Assembly (NCBI GenBank): GCA_027924585.1
Contig: BSBM01000261.1
Span: 2,431,001-2,495,000, forward strand
Source of the DNA: Larix kaempferi
Taxonomy: Eukaryota; Streptophyta; Pinopsida; Pinales; Pinaceae
Direction of reading: 5' to 3'
DNA length: 64,000 nucleotides
Part shown: one piece after another, positions 11,376-22,419 of the stretch
Position numbering within the stretch: position 1 is the stretch's first letter
How the letters are laid out: each line of letters opens with the position of its first letter
Translations under genes and position numbers: made by a program
Notes under the pieces: generated by a model
Told to the model about the DNA's origin: nothing
The model's database searches: none
What the model saw: the letters and a program-made list of their open reading frames with translations, nothing else

Positions 11376-13116
11376 TCGAATTTTTGAATCTTACACTTTA
11401 GCTTTAGATCTTTGTTTTTTACTAGTTTTTACCATTCCAATCTGCAGATCTGCCATACTAGACAGCATATTCATTGCTACCCTAGCTTTTGACCCTTTCT
11501 GTAGCCTTTAACAGCCTAAAATTTCACTTTTCGGTTTCGTTTCCGGCGACATTTTTTTCATTTTCGCATCGCGCTTTTTCGCTCGACAACCGCATGGCTC
11601 ATTGCGACCTCACGGCCTTTTTCCCCGATGCGCATCGCGGCCTCGCGGAATTTTTCCACGCTACGCGTCGCGGCTTCACGGCTTTTTCCCACGCTGCACA
11701 TCGCGGCTTCCCGACTTTTTTCTGCGCTGCACATCGCGGCTTCCCGACTTTTTTCCGCACTGCACATCGCGGTTGTGAGCCTTAAACCCGTGATGCACAT
11801 CGTGGTTTTTTCCCATAAACCCGCAATGCCGCTGTTTTACGCCCGGTCCAATTTTTAGAAAAATTTCTGCTGCGTTTTTTCCCATTTAGCCTATTTCGTC
11901 CAGCATTATTTTTTCTGCAATTTTTTCCAGCATTCTGTTTTAATTATTGCAACAATAGTAAATCATTTTCTATTACATATGCTCAATTAAAATCTTTTTA
12001 AAAAATTTCAACAAGTGAAAGAAAGGTTTTTTAGCACTTTGTTTAGATCATAGATTTCACTTCTTTGCAAATTTCTAACCATCTTTCCAATTTGCTCAAT
12101 AGTTTTGCCCAAGCAAGCACTTAGAAATCCATTTATTTCTTGCAAATTTTACGATATTTGTTTTTCTTTAAAAAATCCATAGTTTTTTAATCATTTTTGT
12201 TAAAGCATTTACATTTAAAAAAAAAAAAAAACCTTTTATTTTTTGCAAATTGAAATCGTCTTGTTTTTAATTTGTAATCAATCGCCCAAGCGAGGAAAAT
12301 TCTTTTCAATTAAATAATCACACTTGCACCCAATCTGCCACATTTTTAATTAACTGAGCCTTAAAATCTGCCTAAACTCAACACACTTTAACCCCACTTG
12401 GGGAGCACTTAAAGAATCTTGTAGCTAGGTAGGATTGGGGGGATAGGTGTTCCAATAACACCCCTCAATTATTTACATCTGAGACATAGTGGTCAACATT
12501 TAGGGTACCAAAAATCCCTTATTATTTGTTGACACAGTTATACACCAATTTATCGGGAAGGCCTCTCCCTTAGGAGGGTTGAAGTAGCCAGACTGGTTCT
12601 GGAAGCCTGAGTGGAATACTGCTATCCATTCAGTAACCGAAGGATACCTTTCGCAATTCTCGGTGTACCACCTGTATGGGAGTACAGCGGCGATAGAACC
12701 AAACTGCAGATTCACCCAACCAAACGTGTTATGAACGGGGTATCTTAGTGGCCAATTTTTAGGATTGTCTACCCGGTGTCCTTCTCGGTAGGGGGATATC
12801 TAGCCTTTGATTCCACATTTTATATTGTCTGACTTGGATTTCATCACCTTGCAGAGGATATACCTTGTTGAATCATAATACCATTATTAGTTAGGCATTT
12901 GCATGCTCGGTAGCCGCTTGATTTTTGGTATTCTGACCACTTTTCTTGATTACTCCACTTACTATAGCACAACTATTATAGTAAGTGCTTTTGAGGTTGG
13001 TTGTTGGCCTGAAAGTCATTGCTTTTTCACACTCCCCTCCTGCACACATCGTTGCACTAGGGTCTTGAGTTTTTTATCTCACCACCATCCATTGGCATTT
13101 CTAGACATCTCTCACC
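11376..13116 (+). other. Element B untranslated leader
   Basis: This non-coding leader contains a GC-rich 33-bp tandem repeat (11618-11785), an AT-rich middle (11860-12390) and a block conserved with A's leader (about 12385-12870). The conserved block includes a short inverted pair around GGCCTCTCCCTTAGGAGGG at 12559-12578. Such blocks are candidates for packaging or translation control, but nothing here proves it. Confidence 0.7.
11618..11785 (+). repeat. 33-bp GC-rich tandem repeat in B leader
   Basis: About five copies of a 33-bp unit with the core TGCACATCGCGGCTTCCCG are present. Because 33 is divisible by three, all frames stay open and give 11-residue repeats, but there is no other sign of coding. 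Related CG-rich motifs in opposite orientation lie at 22420-22660 in the same element. Confidence 0.85.
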
Positions 13117-15300
13117 ATTGAGAACTTAAGACGATCCCGGCATTTTCAGGGTGAACCCCCTCAGTTCGGTACACTTGACTCTACACGTCGTAGAAATAGA
13201 GTGTTATCCCTTGACTCCACACGTCATCGGCATAGAACCCAGTCATCCGATTCTGACGTGCCTCACTTTACATCTGATTCTGAGGCTGAATCCGAACACC
13301 CTACCGAAACATCACCAACCAACCCCATGGCTATATCACAATATGACCCCCTTTTCACCAGTACTATTGGGGTTATATCAACAACCCTCGCTACTACTGT
13401 GACAACCACGGTAGCCAAAACCCCCTTAGGCATGCCTAATATGGGGTCCACACCCTCTTTAGGCATGCCCAACACAGGACCAACACCTATATTATGTATG
13501 CCCAACATGGGGTTCACCCCCTCTCTCATCGCCACTACCCAGATCCCAGTGATTACTGGAACCATTCCTAAACCATCTGCAACCCATGTTTCACTTGGGA
13601 GCACAAGCCCCTCCCACACCACATCGGTTGGAGGACACATCCCTTTCACACCTAGCATACCCTTAGGGGGCACTGGACCAATCCATAATTCTACCATTAG
13701 CAATTATGCCCCAGTGACCATGCCACACCCATCTGCTAGTCTGCCATACATGGCCAGTCTAAACTTACCAGACCTGGCAAGGTTAACCAACGACCCTATT
13801 AGACACGACCCTACATGGCCCCCCATGCCCACAAAGCTTCCCTCAGATATCCCAAAGTTTGAAGGGAAAGCTGGGGAAGATCCCCAAAACCATATCATGT
13901 CGTTTCACCTATGGTGTTCCTGAAACTCCACAGTAGATGATTCTATTAGACTGAGACTTTTACAAATAACTTTCACTGGCTCTGCAGCCAAGTGGTACAT
14001 TGAGTAGCCACATGGGACCCACCCCACTTTTACATCTCTCGCCTCAACTTTCCTTCAGTTCTTTCAACTACATGTACGCTATGATGCAGGAGTGGAAATA
14101 CTTTTGTCTTGTAGACAGAACACCGCTACACACATCATTGATCATATCCATGAGTGGCGTAAGCGCTGTAGCCTCTGCAAGATAAAACTTGACGACTGTG
14201 TCTTTTTGGATTGGTTCCTCAAATCACTCCTCCCCCTCATAGCCAAAGATGTATCCTCTGAACGACCCCAGTCGGAAGAAGAATCCATCTTAAAAGCCCA
14301 GCAGTTCGACCTCATATATGCCCAGTCTGGATATCTATACACCATTTTACAGGATGCCCCGCGCGGCGATCCATCCAGCCATGATGCACCGAGGGCATCC
14401 CATGCCACCGATGGTATTATCAGCCAGGTGATGGTGCAAAACAAACCTTTTACCATGATGAGTACAAACAACGCCCCGGACCTTTCTAGGGCTTCATCTC
14501 ATTCTGGAGCTACAACTTTGTATGCTCCAGTAACGCACACTCACCACACTCATGGACCCTCATGTCTGCCACAGTGTTATGGGAAAACACCATCATCTTA
14601 CGCACCACCTTCATACTATAACCAGCAGGCCCATCCGACTCTGGTTCAACCACAAGCCCAAGTGGCTTATTATCCCCAACAAGCAGCACCTCTTGCTCCA
14701 ACACTTCCAACAGCTCAAGGTTACCCACGACCACAACAAGCAACAGGTCCACCTCATAACCCTCCTGCTTACTACCCACCGCAACCTGCTCCAGATCCCC
14801 CATGACCTCAAAACCCACCTACTGCCCAAGGGCATGTGTATGCACAGCAAAACCAACCTCCAAACCAGAACAACCAGCGTAACCAAGGAGGTCAACAAAA
14901 TCACGGAAGAGGGCGTAACCGCGGAAACAACCAGCAACACAACCAAGGTAGACCACCACCTAATCCCCCAAATAATAATAACGCTGCTCCCCCAACCAAA
15001 ACCCTGATTGTCCACCGAAACAGGCCAAAAATAATAACTTGAGAACAAACCATCCATGTTCCATATGTGGAGTCTACGGCCATTACACACATAATTGTCC
15101 CCATTTAGATCGAGCGCGTCAACTCTGGACCAACGACGCCCAACGACAAGGACATGCTGCACAGCCAGCACCTCCTCCTTAGTCACAACCCATGATATTG
15201 CAAAATCCCTTACCAAACCAAGGAACGGTAAACACTCGTCCAAATGATCCCCCTCAAGGATCCGCTGCAACATAGCAGCAAATTGCTTACACGGCAGCCG
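13117..15300 (+). pseudogene. gag: Element B gag with CCHC zinc knuckle
   Basis: The frame aligned with A's gag start begins at 13117, where A has ATG and B has ATT, so the start codon seems lost. The N-terminus is Arg/Ser-rich (RRRNR, RHRHR), then Ser/Thr/Pro-rich with repeated MPN-x-G-(S/P/F)-TP units (13431-13530). The capsid-like domain starts at LPSDIPKFEGKAGEDPQNH (13840-13896) and continues with SAAKWYIE, FLQFFQLHV, WFLKSLLPLIAKDV and FDLIYAQSGYLYTIL. A Pro/Gln-rich tail follows. The zinc knuckle C-x2-C-x4-H-x4-C (CSICGVYGHYTHNC) is at about 15061-15102. Breaks: TGA 13921, TAG 14005, TGA 14803, a frameshift near 15030, TAG 15180 and TAG 15273. Confidence 0.88.
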
Positions 15301-15332
15301 ACTACCAGCATACAGAGTCCAACACTCACCAT

Positions 15333-16090
15333 TTGCTAATGATGTCATCTAATGATGTCAATCTTCAAACCCGTCGAAATCAATATGGCTCCGCCCCTAA
15401 GGCCACACCTACAGACCCATCTTCGAGTACTCTCCCAGCTGATCAACCACTTCACATACCCAATATTCCCATGGATGGGGGTCCAAAAGCACCTCGTTTC
15501 CCTTTGAGACGAATTAACAATAACCCTAACGGTCGTGCACCTTCCAACTATAACATTGTAGAGGATTTAGCTCAGTCCCCACTGTTATGTCCACTCTCGA
15601 AATCCTAAAAAATTGTCCTGCACAGAGAAAATTGTTGTTATCTGCCATTGGTGCTATAGACCCTAACGACTCCAACATGATGGCTTTCGACTTAGAACAA
15701 GCTGAACCTCGCCTGCCTTCATCGCTAGCTTTCCAAGTTTTCGTCTCCATTCGCAACCTTGTCGTTCATCGATACATAATCGATGAAGGGGCCTCTACCT
15801 GCGTTACGTCAACTTTCATATGGCAGAAACTTGGATCCCCAATGCTACAACCGTCAACTACCGCATTACGATCTTACGATAGCCGTGCAGCTCAACCTCA
15901 AGGATTGTTAGTGAACATACCCATACATCTTGGGGGAAAACTGGTTCTCATAGATATAGAGGTCATTAATGCCCAACTTGATTACAATCTACTTCTGGGA
16001 CGAAGCTACATGTATAAAATGAAAGTTGTCACTTCTTTAGTTTTCCGCCTCATGATGTTCCCCCATGAAGGACGCGTAGTCAAAATCGAC
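15333..16090 (+). pseudogene. Element B protease region
   Basis: Frame 15333-15585 ends with NYNIVEDLAQ, then a 1-bp loss near 15583-15586 (seen by comparison with A) moves the reading frame to 15587. From there MSTLEILKN leads to the active site IIDEGAS-T-C (Asp at 15782, residue 66) and the retropepsin end DYNLLLGRS (about 15979-16005). Both elements have Glu where most retropepsins have Thr or Ser after the catalytic Asp, so this looks like a group trait. The domain itself has no stop, but it sits behind frameshifts. Confidence 0.85.
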
Positions 16091-17300
16091 CAGATTACAT
16101 ACTATGATCCCAATGGCCCTGCAACGCCTGAAAATTTTCTTCCCATGATCAAACAACTCGTTCAGAATGCACCCAGATCGTTCGTCTCCTTAGTCAGACC
16201 CAGGATATATTCGGATAATCCCATGACTACCACTTTCCCTTCTATCCCACCCCCTCTCCCGGTAACTAAAGTATCCGATTTGTGCACCCTATCGCACAAC
16301 GAACAACAACATCCTCAACAACATCAACCACCGCCACAAGCACCCATTGTGCCTAGTCATATCGGAACAACATTGATTCACACAATCCCATTCTTGTTTC
16401 CATTTTCAGGAGTTGTCAGCACACCGATAATGGCTACACTCAACCTTCCAGGTTTAACGTTAGGATTACCTGTATGGTACTTACCTGCCCCAACTCCCCC
16501 ACCGACTCCAATCGTTGTTCTACAACCGGTACAACCTATGAATATGTCGAACCATCCACCACCTGGCATACCCAACCCCAAAAATCATCCACCGCCAGGT
16601 GTTTCGAACCCCCAAAACCGACAATGTTCAACAGGGGGCACTACATCGACATCTAGTTATGTCCCCCCTCAATCTCGCAACACTGGAGGCAGAGGTCCAC
16701 AAACCTATAACACTGTACCCACAACTCGCACCCCCCCAGTAACTCCCAAATTAGCTAAGAATCCCCCAACCCGTGTGCTCCCTAAGTGCTCCTTGTGCGA
16801 TGATATTGGCCACGCTACCCATCTATGTCCACAACTACCAGCACTTCAAGAACACATGAATATGTTGGATGACGACACCAACATTCCAGTAGTCAAACTA
16901 GAACTCCCCCCTCAGCCTCGTGATAAATCATTGCGCACAAACCATCCTTGTGCAATATGCGACATCTACGGCCATTATTCACATCACTGCCCCGATCTCC
17001 CAGATTACAGAGCAGCACTATACGAGTTGAATAATGCCGACCTAGAGATATCCCCACCACTTATCGAGGAAATATTTCCCCCAGAATCTTCCGATTCAGA
17101 AGAAATCAATACCATTTATATGATTTCAACTACCTATAAACCCGAACCAATTAATTTAATGGAACACTACTTCCGTACCGATCAAGAAATCCTAGAAACA
17201 CTCACTGCACCGGACTACCCTTGGGATGATAGGCACCATAGATCATACTTCCTCCCTGAGGTGTCTACATCCACCGCAGCAAACCAACTATCTGTTGAAT
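16091..17300 (+). pseudogene. Element B protease-RT linker with two extra zinc knuckles
   Basis: This continues the 640-codon open stretch that starts at 15587. It is rich in Pro, with a repeated HPPPG-(I/V)-(P/S)-NP unit near 16555-16610. Two CCHC knuckles follow: CSLCDDIGHATHLC at 16787-16828 (residues 401-414) and CAICDIYGHYSHHC at 16949-16990 (residues 455-468). The second resembles the gag knuckle at about 15061, and both its flanks (TNHPC, PDLPDYR) echo the gag copy (TNHPC, PHLDRAR). Duplication of a nucleocapsid-like segment into the linker is the simplest reading. Downstream it becomes acidic (PPESSDSEEI) before RT. Confidence 0.8.
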
Positions 17301-18900
17301 TTAAGGACTTCTTACCAACCAAGGTCGATTGGTTCAAGGATCCAATACTAGCTCCAGAAGCCTTCAAAGAAGGTAACATGGCTAATATTTCGCCCATTAT
17401 AAAAATCGACATCTCCACCACCCCCGGAAAACCTGAGCTTATCTCTTTGGGCGCTTCATGCACTGAGAAAGAAACCCAAGCTTATAAGAAACTCTTCCAA
17501 GAATTTTGAGATGTCTTCGCCTGGTCTTATACCGAGATGCCTGGTCTTGATCCTACCATCGTAGAACATCACATAGACACTTGGCCCAACATATCACCGG
17601 TCCGCCATAAACAACGTCCCATTCACCCTTCCAAGCTTCCATCCGTCAAAGCAGAAATTGAGAAGCTTCGAGTAGCAGGTTTCATATACCCTATTGCATA
17701 CACCGTATGGGTTTCAAACCCAGTACCAGTCAATAAGAAAGTCAGCACCATCCGCGTATGTACTGACTTCCGTGACCTCAACCTATCTTGTCCCAAAGAC
17801 AACTTCCCCACACCATTTATTGACCAACTAATCGATGAGTGTGCGGGGCATGAGGTACTTTCTTTTATGGACGGTTTCTCCGGATATAACCAAATCAAAA
17901 TCTGTAAAGAAGATCAATACAAGACCGCTTTTACTACCCCATGGGGCACCTTCGCCTATTGAGTCATGCCTTTCGGTCTCAAGAATGCGGGAACCACTTT
18001 TCAACGTGCCATGACTTATTGCTTTCATAATCTGCATAAAATCATATTAGTTTATCTAAACGACCTCACCGCTCGATCTAAGAAATGATATGACCATTTA
18101 GACGATCTTCGACAAGTTTTCTTGCGTTGTCGAAAATACAACATCCGCTTGAACCCACTCAAGTGTGTCTTTTGCGTTCCAGCAGGTCGTCTGCTGGGGT
18201 TTGTCATTTCAGAAAAAGGGATCACCGTTGACCCTCTAAAATTTCAAGCCATAGTGGACCTACCATCACCACATACATTAAGATAGCTTCAAAGCCTCCA
18301 AGGGAAGTCCAACTTCCTTCGTCGTTTTGTCCCAGACTATGCCACCACTGTACATGGTTTCCTTCGTTTGCTACGTCTTCATACCCGCTTCGTATGGGAC
18401 AACCAAGAAGAAGGATCTTTCACAGATCTGAAAAAATCACTTACCAGCGCCTCATTGATTTCTCCACCAGATTTCATGAGAGACTTTACCCTTTGCATTT
18501 CGGCATCAGATTACGCCATTTCCAAAGTACTCGTTCAAGAAGACTCCGCTCGTCAAGAACACGTCATTTACTATGTGAGTTAGACCTTATCAAGCCCACC
18601 ACTGCGCTACCCACATGAAGAGAAAATGGCCCTCGCCGTCGTCTTTTCAGTACAAAAGCTGCGACATTACATTCTCCTCAACCACACCACGGTTGTGGCC
18701 AATTCCAACCCAATGGTCTATCTCTTGAATCGTCGCCTTCTACAAGGCCGTGTTTCCAAATGGGTGATTATCTTACAAGAATATGACCTAAATTTTAAAA
18801 CCCCGAAGAGCACCAAAGCATTAGCACTCGCTCAACTCATTACGGACTTACCATCATCGTCGTCATCACCAACTATCCATACCGATATAATCGATGAACA
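17301..18900 (+). pseudogene. pol: Element B reverse transcriptase and first RNase H
   Basis: A single frame can be followed through stops. Motifs are FIYPIAYTVWVSNPVPVNKK, IRVCTDFRDLNLSCPKDNFP (17752-17811), SFMDGFSGYNQI (about 17863-17898), TPWGTFAY and VMPFGLKNAGTTFQRAMTY. The catalytic box reads YLND at 18053-18064 where A has YLDD, so a metal-binding Asp is lost by a G-to-A change. RNase H blocks follow: LCISASDYAISKVLVQED, VIYYVS and KLRHYILLNHTTVVANSNPMVYLLNR in part. Stops are at 17507 (TGA), 17960 (TGA), 18086 (TGA), 18284 (TAG) and 18581 (TAG), each a likely C-to-T change. It is inactive. Confidence 0.9.
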
Positions 18901-20172
18901 TTTTTTCATCATCTCGTCTGACAACCCTTGGTATGGCGACATCTTGGTATACCTCCGCACACAGAAATTTCGACCCAACATCGACTGTGACAGATGCCAT
19001 CGCATCCATCACCATGCCCCCCGTTATCTCCTCTTGGGTGATGTCCTCTATCGAAGTGCCGTTGACACAATCTTACGAAGATGCCTTTCCCAAGATGAAG
19101 CAGAACAAGTCCTTAACGGCTGTCATAGCGGTGCCTACGGCGGCCATTTCTTCGGAATGGCCACCGCCCAAAAGGTAATCCGCGTAGGTTATTTTTGGCC
19201 ATCATTATTCACTGATTGTATCACAGCAGTCAAACACTGCCAAAACTGCCAGCTCTTTGCCCCAAAAACAAGAACCGCCCCTGCCCCCCTTCATTCAGTC
19301 ATCACCGCTGGACCATTTCGCAAATGGGCCATCGACTTCATGGATTCCAATCCCACATCAGCCGGCGGCCACAAACACATTATTGTGGCTATTGATTACT
19401 TTACCAAATGGGCAGAAGCCATGCCTACTTACAATTGCAAAGCCGACACTGCAGCCCATTTTTTCCTCAACCATGTTATTGCTCGTTTCGGAGTACCAAA
19501 ACAACTCATCTCAGACCACGGCTCTCACTTCGAAGACTCCGCTTGGAGAGAATTGTCCATACTCCTTAAGTTTGAACATCATTTCTCCTCTGCCTACTAC
19601 CCCCAAGGGAACGGCCAAGTCGAAGTTGTTAACAAAATTTTGAAGACCATCCTCTAACGCACTGTCGACAAACATAAATCCAATTGGCATCACATGATTT
19701 TTCCCGCATTATGGGCTTATCACACGTCGACCAAAACCGCCACCGACTTTACCCCATTCCATTTAGTTCATGGCGTGGAATCTGTCCTCCCCATTGAATT
19801 CCAGATACCAACATTACAAATTTCCATAGAACTTCTCCCCGATACGTCACTAATTGAAGAACGTCCACTTGTTTTAGAGCAGGCCGACGAAGATCGCCAC
19901 GCAGCTCTCCAAACAATCGAAGCCGCGAAGAACAGATCTAAACTCCATTACAATAAACATGTTCACCACGAGCATTTAGTGAAGGAGACCTGGTCCTTGT
20001 TTATGATCAAGCCCATGACAAAACAAGTAAAGGAAAGTTCCAATCTATGTGGCAAGGCCCATATATCATACACACTTGCCTTGAACATGGAGCATACATT
20101 TTGACCAATTCATAACGAAACCCCATGCGCAACCCCCGTAACGGGTTGTACCTCAAAAGATTCTACCCATAA
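18901..20172 (+). pseudogene. pol: Element B integrase with GPY/F tail
   Basis: The zinc-binding HHCC domain is complete (CHSGAYGGH about 19117-19145, HCQNC near 19234-19248). All three catalytic acidic residues are kept: Asp in KWAIDFMD (about 19325), Asp in ISDHGSHF (about 19510) and Glu in QGNGQVEVV (about 19620). The core is followed by TAA at 19655 (CAA in A), then the frame continues with WAYHTSTKTATDFTPFHLVHG and VLPIEF. A frameshift near 19980 leads into the GPY/F module (MWQGPYI) and NGLYLKRFYP, ending at 20170-20172. There is no chromodomain. Apart from two stops and one shift, this is the best preserved integrase here. Confidence 0.9.
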
Positions 20173-20275
20173 AAAACTCTTGGACACCATGGTCCATATT
20201 GTACAGTTTTTTATTTCTTTTTTCACTATAAATTTTCGAAACCTTACATTTCAATTCTTTCCTGCATGAACACAG

Positions 20276-20704
20276 ATGGATCCTGTTCCACTCTACCACA
20301 TCAGCTTTGCTGATGGCGCAAGTCGTTGGTCTCCAAATCTCGCGTCAACACCTTGGGTAATTTATTCCCCTTCACATGAGTTGATCCACCTCGACGGAGT
20401 GTGTATAGGTGCTGCCACAAACAACCAAGCTGAATACGATGCCATGACCGGTCTCCTCGCCGCCGCTCTCCAAATGGGCATAAGTCACTTTCGTGTTTTC
20501 CTGGACTCCCATCTCCTTGTTTACCAGCTCAACAACTGTTACCAGGTATGCGATCCCTGTCTATTTAGAAAACTCCTGCACACAAAACAAATGATTCGAC
20601 ATTTTGAATCCATCTTTTTTACTCATGTCCCAAGAAATCATAACACTGTAGCAGACCAAATGGCTAACAACATTCTAGATTGGCACGTCAACCAAAACAT
20701 GTAG
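20276..20704 (+). CDS. Element B second (archaeal-type) RNase H, intact frame
   Basis: This 142-codon open frame begins with ATG directly after a splice-acceptor-like AACACAG and ends at TAG 20702. The RNase H acidic residues are all present: Asp in SFADGASRW, Glu in NNQAEYDAM, Asp in VFLDSHLLV and Asp in NTVADQMANN. An extra RNase H after integrase is a hallmark of Tat-lineage elements, thought to help remove RNA during reverse transcription. It is the only polyprotein-type frame in A or B without a break. It is separated from integrase by about 100 bp with a stop, so in life it would need splicing or re-initiation. Confidence 0.88.
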   Translation: MDPVPLYHISFADGASRWSPNLASTPWVIYSPSHELIHLDGVCIGAATNNQAEYDAMTGLLAAALQMGISHFRVFLDSHLLVYQLNNCYQVCDPCLFRKLLHTKQMIRHFESIFFTHVPRNHNTVADQMANNILDWHVNQNM

Positions 20705-20902
20705 GACATCACGACATGCATCACATAGGCATTATAAAATTATCAAAACATTGCATCCACGTGCATAAGATATACCTCCACAGGCGTACAAAGATCAAAC
20801 ATGCCTCCATGGGAAAACAAACAAACTACAATTGCATCCACGTGCAAAAAAATGTAATCAAGACAAGATGTACATCCACATGCATACACAACTATATACC
20901 AA

Positions 20903-20941
<39 letters not shown>

Positions 20942-21071
20942 TCATAAAATTCATTATGTCAGGAGTGCCCTCAGCACCCAAATATACAAAAAATACACTA
21001 GTCGTACAAAAAGTGTATCAACAAAATCATCCCCATATGTCATCAGCATTTGGGGGCAAGTATAATATCAC
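20705..21071. other. Spacer with (AT)n and CACGTG-containing repeats
   Basis: Non-coding spacer between the second RNase H and the antisense ORF. GCATCCACGTGCA occurs at 20753-20765 and 20834-20846, with a degenerate third copy near 20872. A 30-bp (TA)n microsatellite lies at about 20908-20939. CACGTG is a G-box core, but no promoter role can be claimed from this alone. Confidence 0.6.
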
Positions 21072-22300
21072 CTAATCATCATGATCACCGGGATCCTCCG
21101 GCTCCTCCTCCTCTGTCTCCTCCGGATCATACTGATCCCGAGCTCTCCTCTCGGCCATCACCACAGCCACTCTCAGCAAGATCGACCGCCACTCACGGGG
21201 AGCATCGAAACAACGCTCGATAGTAGGCCGATCCAAATCCCTCCAACCCTCCTCTAGTGTTCCCACTAGAAGCCCCTCTAAAGTCTCACGTATTCCCTCT
21301 AGGGCATCGTCTCGAGGATGCAAAACTCCTCGAGCACGAGGAGGCGGTGCCACCACCATCATCTGTCCCCGACGGCCTATATGATCAGCTGGTGGCCTCG
21401 GACCAATATCTGCACAATCACACAAGTGAACCAAGTCAATATCATATAAATATCTCTAACTATACTCATAACAAAAACATCTAAACATGATATAACAGAG
21501 AACCAAAAACAAATACATACCGTCTAGACCCCAAGCCTATCCCTGAGCTCGAGGCATCTCAGGATCTCCTCGGAAGTCCATACCAGCATATGGATAATCA
21601 TCAATAAGTAGGGGCATCTGCTCCCACTGCTCATACATATCCGCCGAAAAGAACCGTCGGATACCACCACCACCCCGGGGCATCATCTCCCCCCACCGCA
21701 CCATCTGCGGCTCACTCCGCAACCCCTCCCGAACTGACACACGTGGCTACAAGGTAGGTACCCACTCAAAAAAGAAACAATAGAGGAAGGAGGCATGGCT
21801 AATCTCCCCTCCCTCCCGACTAACCTTGTCTAGCTCTCGTCGAACATAGGCCAAAAACATCTAACCCCAGGCAAAGTAGGTCCCTCTCAACACACGGTCT
21901 ACCATCATCGTTTTCCCCCCAGACAAACGATGTGGTGCCTGTGCACCAAGCACCCGCAAAACACAAGCCTTGACCGCTTGCATCTCCGGCTCCCGCAGGT
22001 CCGAAATACTCAGTGCATTGTTCTGTGCATGAGCCCCAAGAACACAGAATCTCTCTAGTAGATCCTCGATGTCCAAACTAGCCGGAATCCTCGGCTACAA
22101 CTCCCCAATCTCCCCAAAATGGGGCAAGCCAGTAAGGAAATAAACATAACTCAAGGTGATCTCTAGTCGCTCACCCTACACCATGAATGCACCCTCTGTT
22201 GGAACCCAGAAATCCACCAATTTGTTCAACAGATCTCTGACTGAATGCATAATAGGAATTTGAGCAAACTTTAGAAGGCCGCCCGCACATTCGGGTTATC
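21072..22300 (-). pseudogene. Element B antisense plant-mobile-domain-like gene, two exons
   Basis: On the minus strand, exon 1 runs from about 22300 to 21521 and exon 2 from 21409 to a TAG at 21072. A likely 111-bp intron (21520-21410) has the donor GTATGT and the acceptor TTGTGCAG. Exon 1 shows LLKF, LVDFWVPTEGAF and LEITLSYVYFLTGLPHFG, the W-x-P..F...(I/L)TL..V..L.GLP pattern of plant mobile domain (PMD) proteins. Further along come MVRWGEMM and DDYPYAGMDFRGD, matching EDYPYAGVDFRGD in element A. Exon 2 is basic, then ends in a Glu/Asp-rich tail. All five in-frame stops in exon 1 are TAG (plus-strand CTA at 22176, 22095, 21861, 21747, 21537). PMD-type ORFs in antisense are known in some Tat elements. 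Function is unknown. Confidence 0.72.
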
Positions 22301-22419
22301 CCGAATCCTGCCCATCAGCTCCACATCAATCTCTCTCTCCTGCCACGACACTAACGGCCTCCTCAGCATCCTGCCAAAAAACAAAGGAAAATTTTTTAGA
22401 AACAAAATTTTTCTCAAAA

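Noticed and set aside
11489-11800. Open frames on both strands through the 33-bp CG-rich repeat
   Set aside because: The unit length is a multiple of three, so every frame stays open. There is no start context, domain or counterpart in A's leader.
14510-15348. Long minus-strand frames opposite gag of B
   Set aside because: They are shadows of the Pro/Gln-rich plus-strand frame, which carries the alignable capsid and zinc-knuckle motifs.
20908-20939. AT microsatellites at 20908-20939 and 26042-26066 as one conserved feature of A and B
   Set aside because: They lie at different positions relative to the antisense gene (beyond its stop in B, inside the intron in A), so they arose independently.
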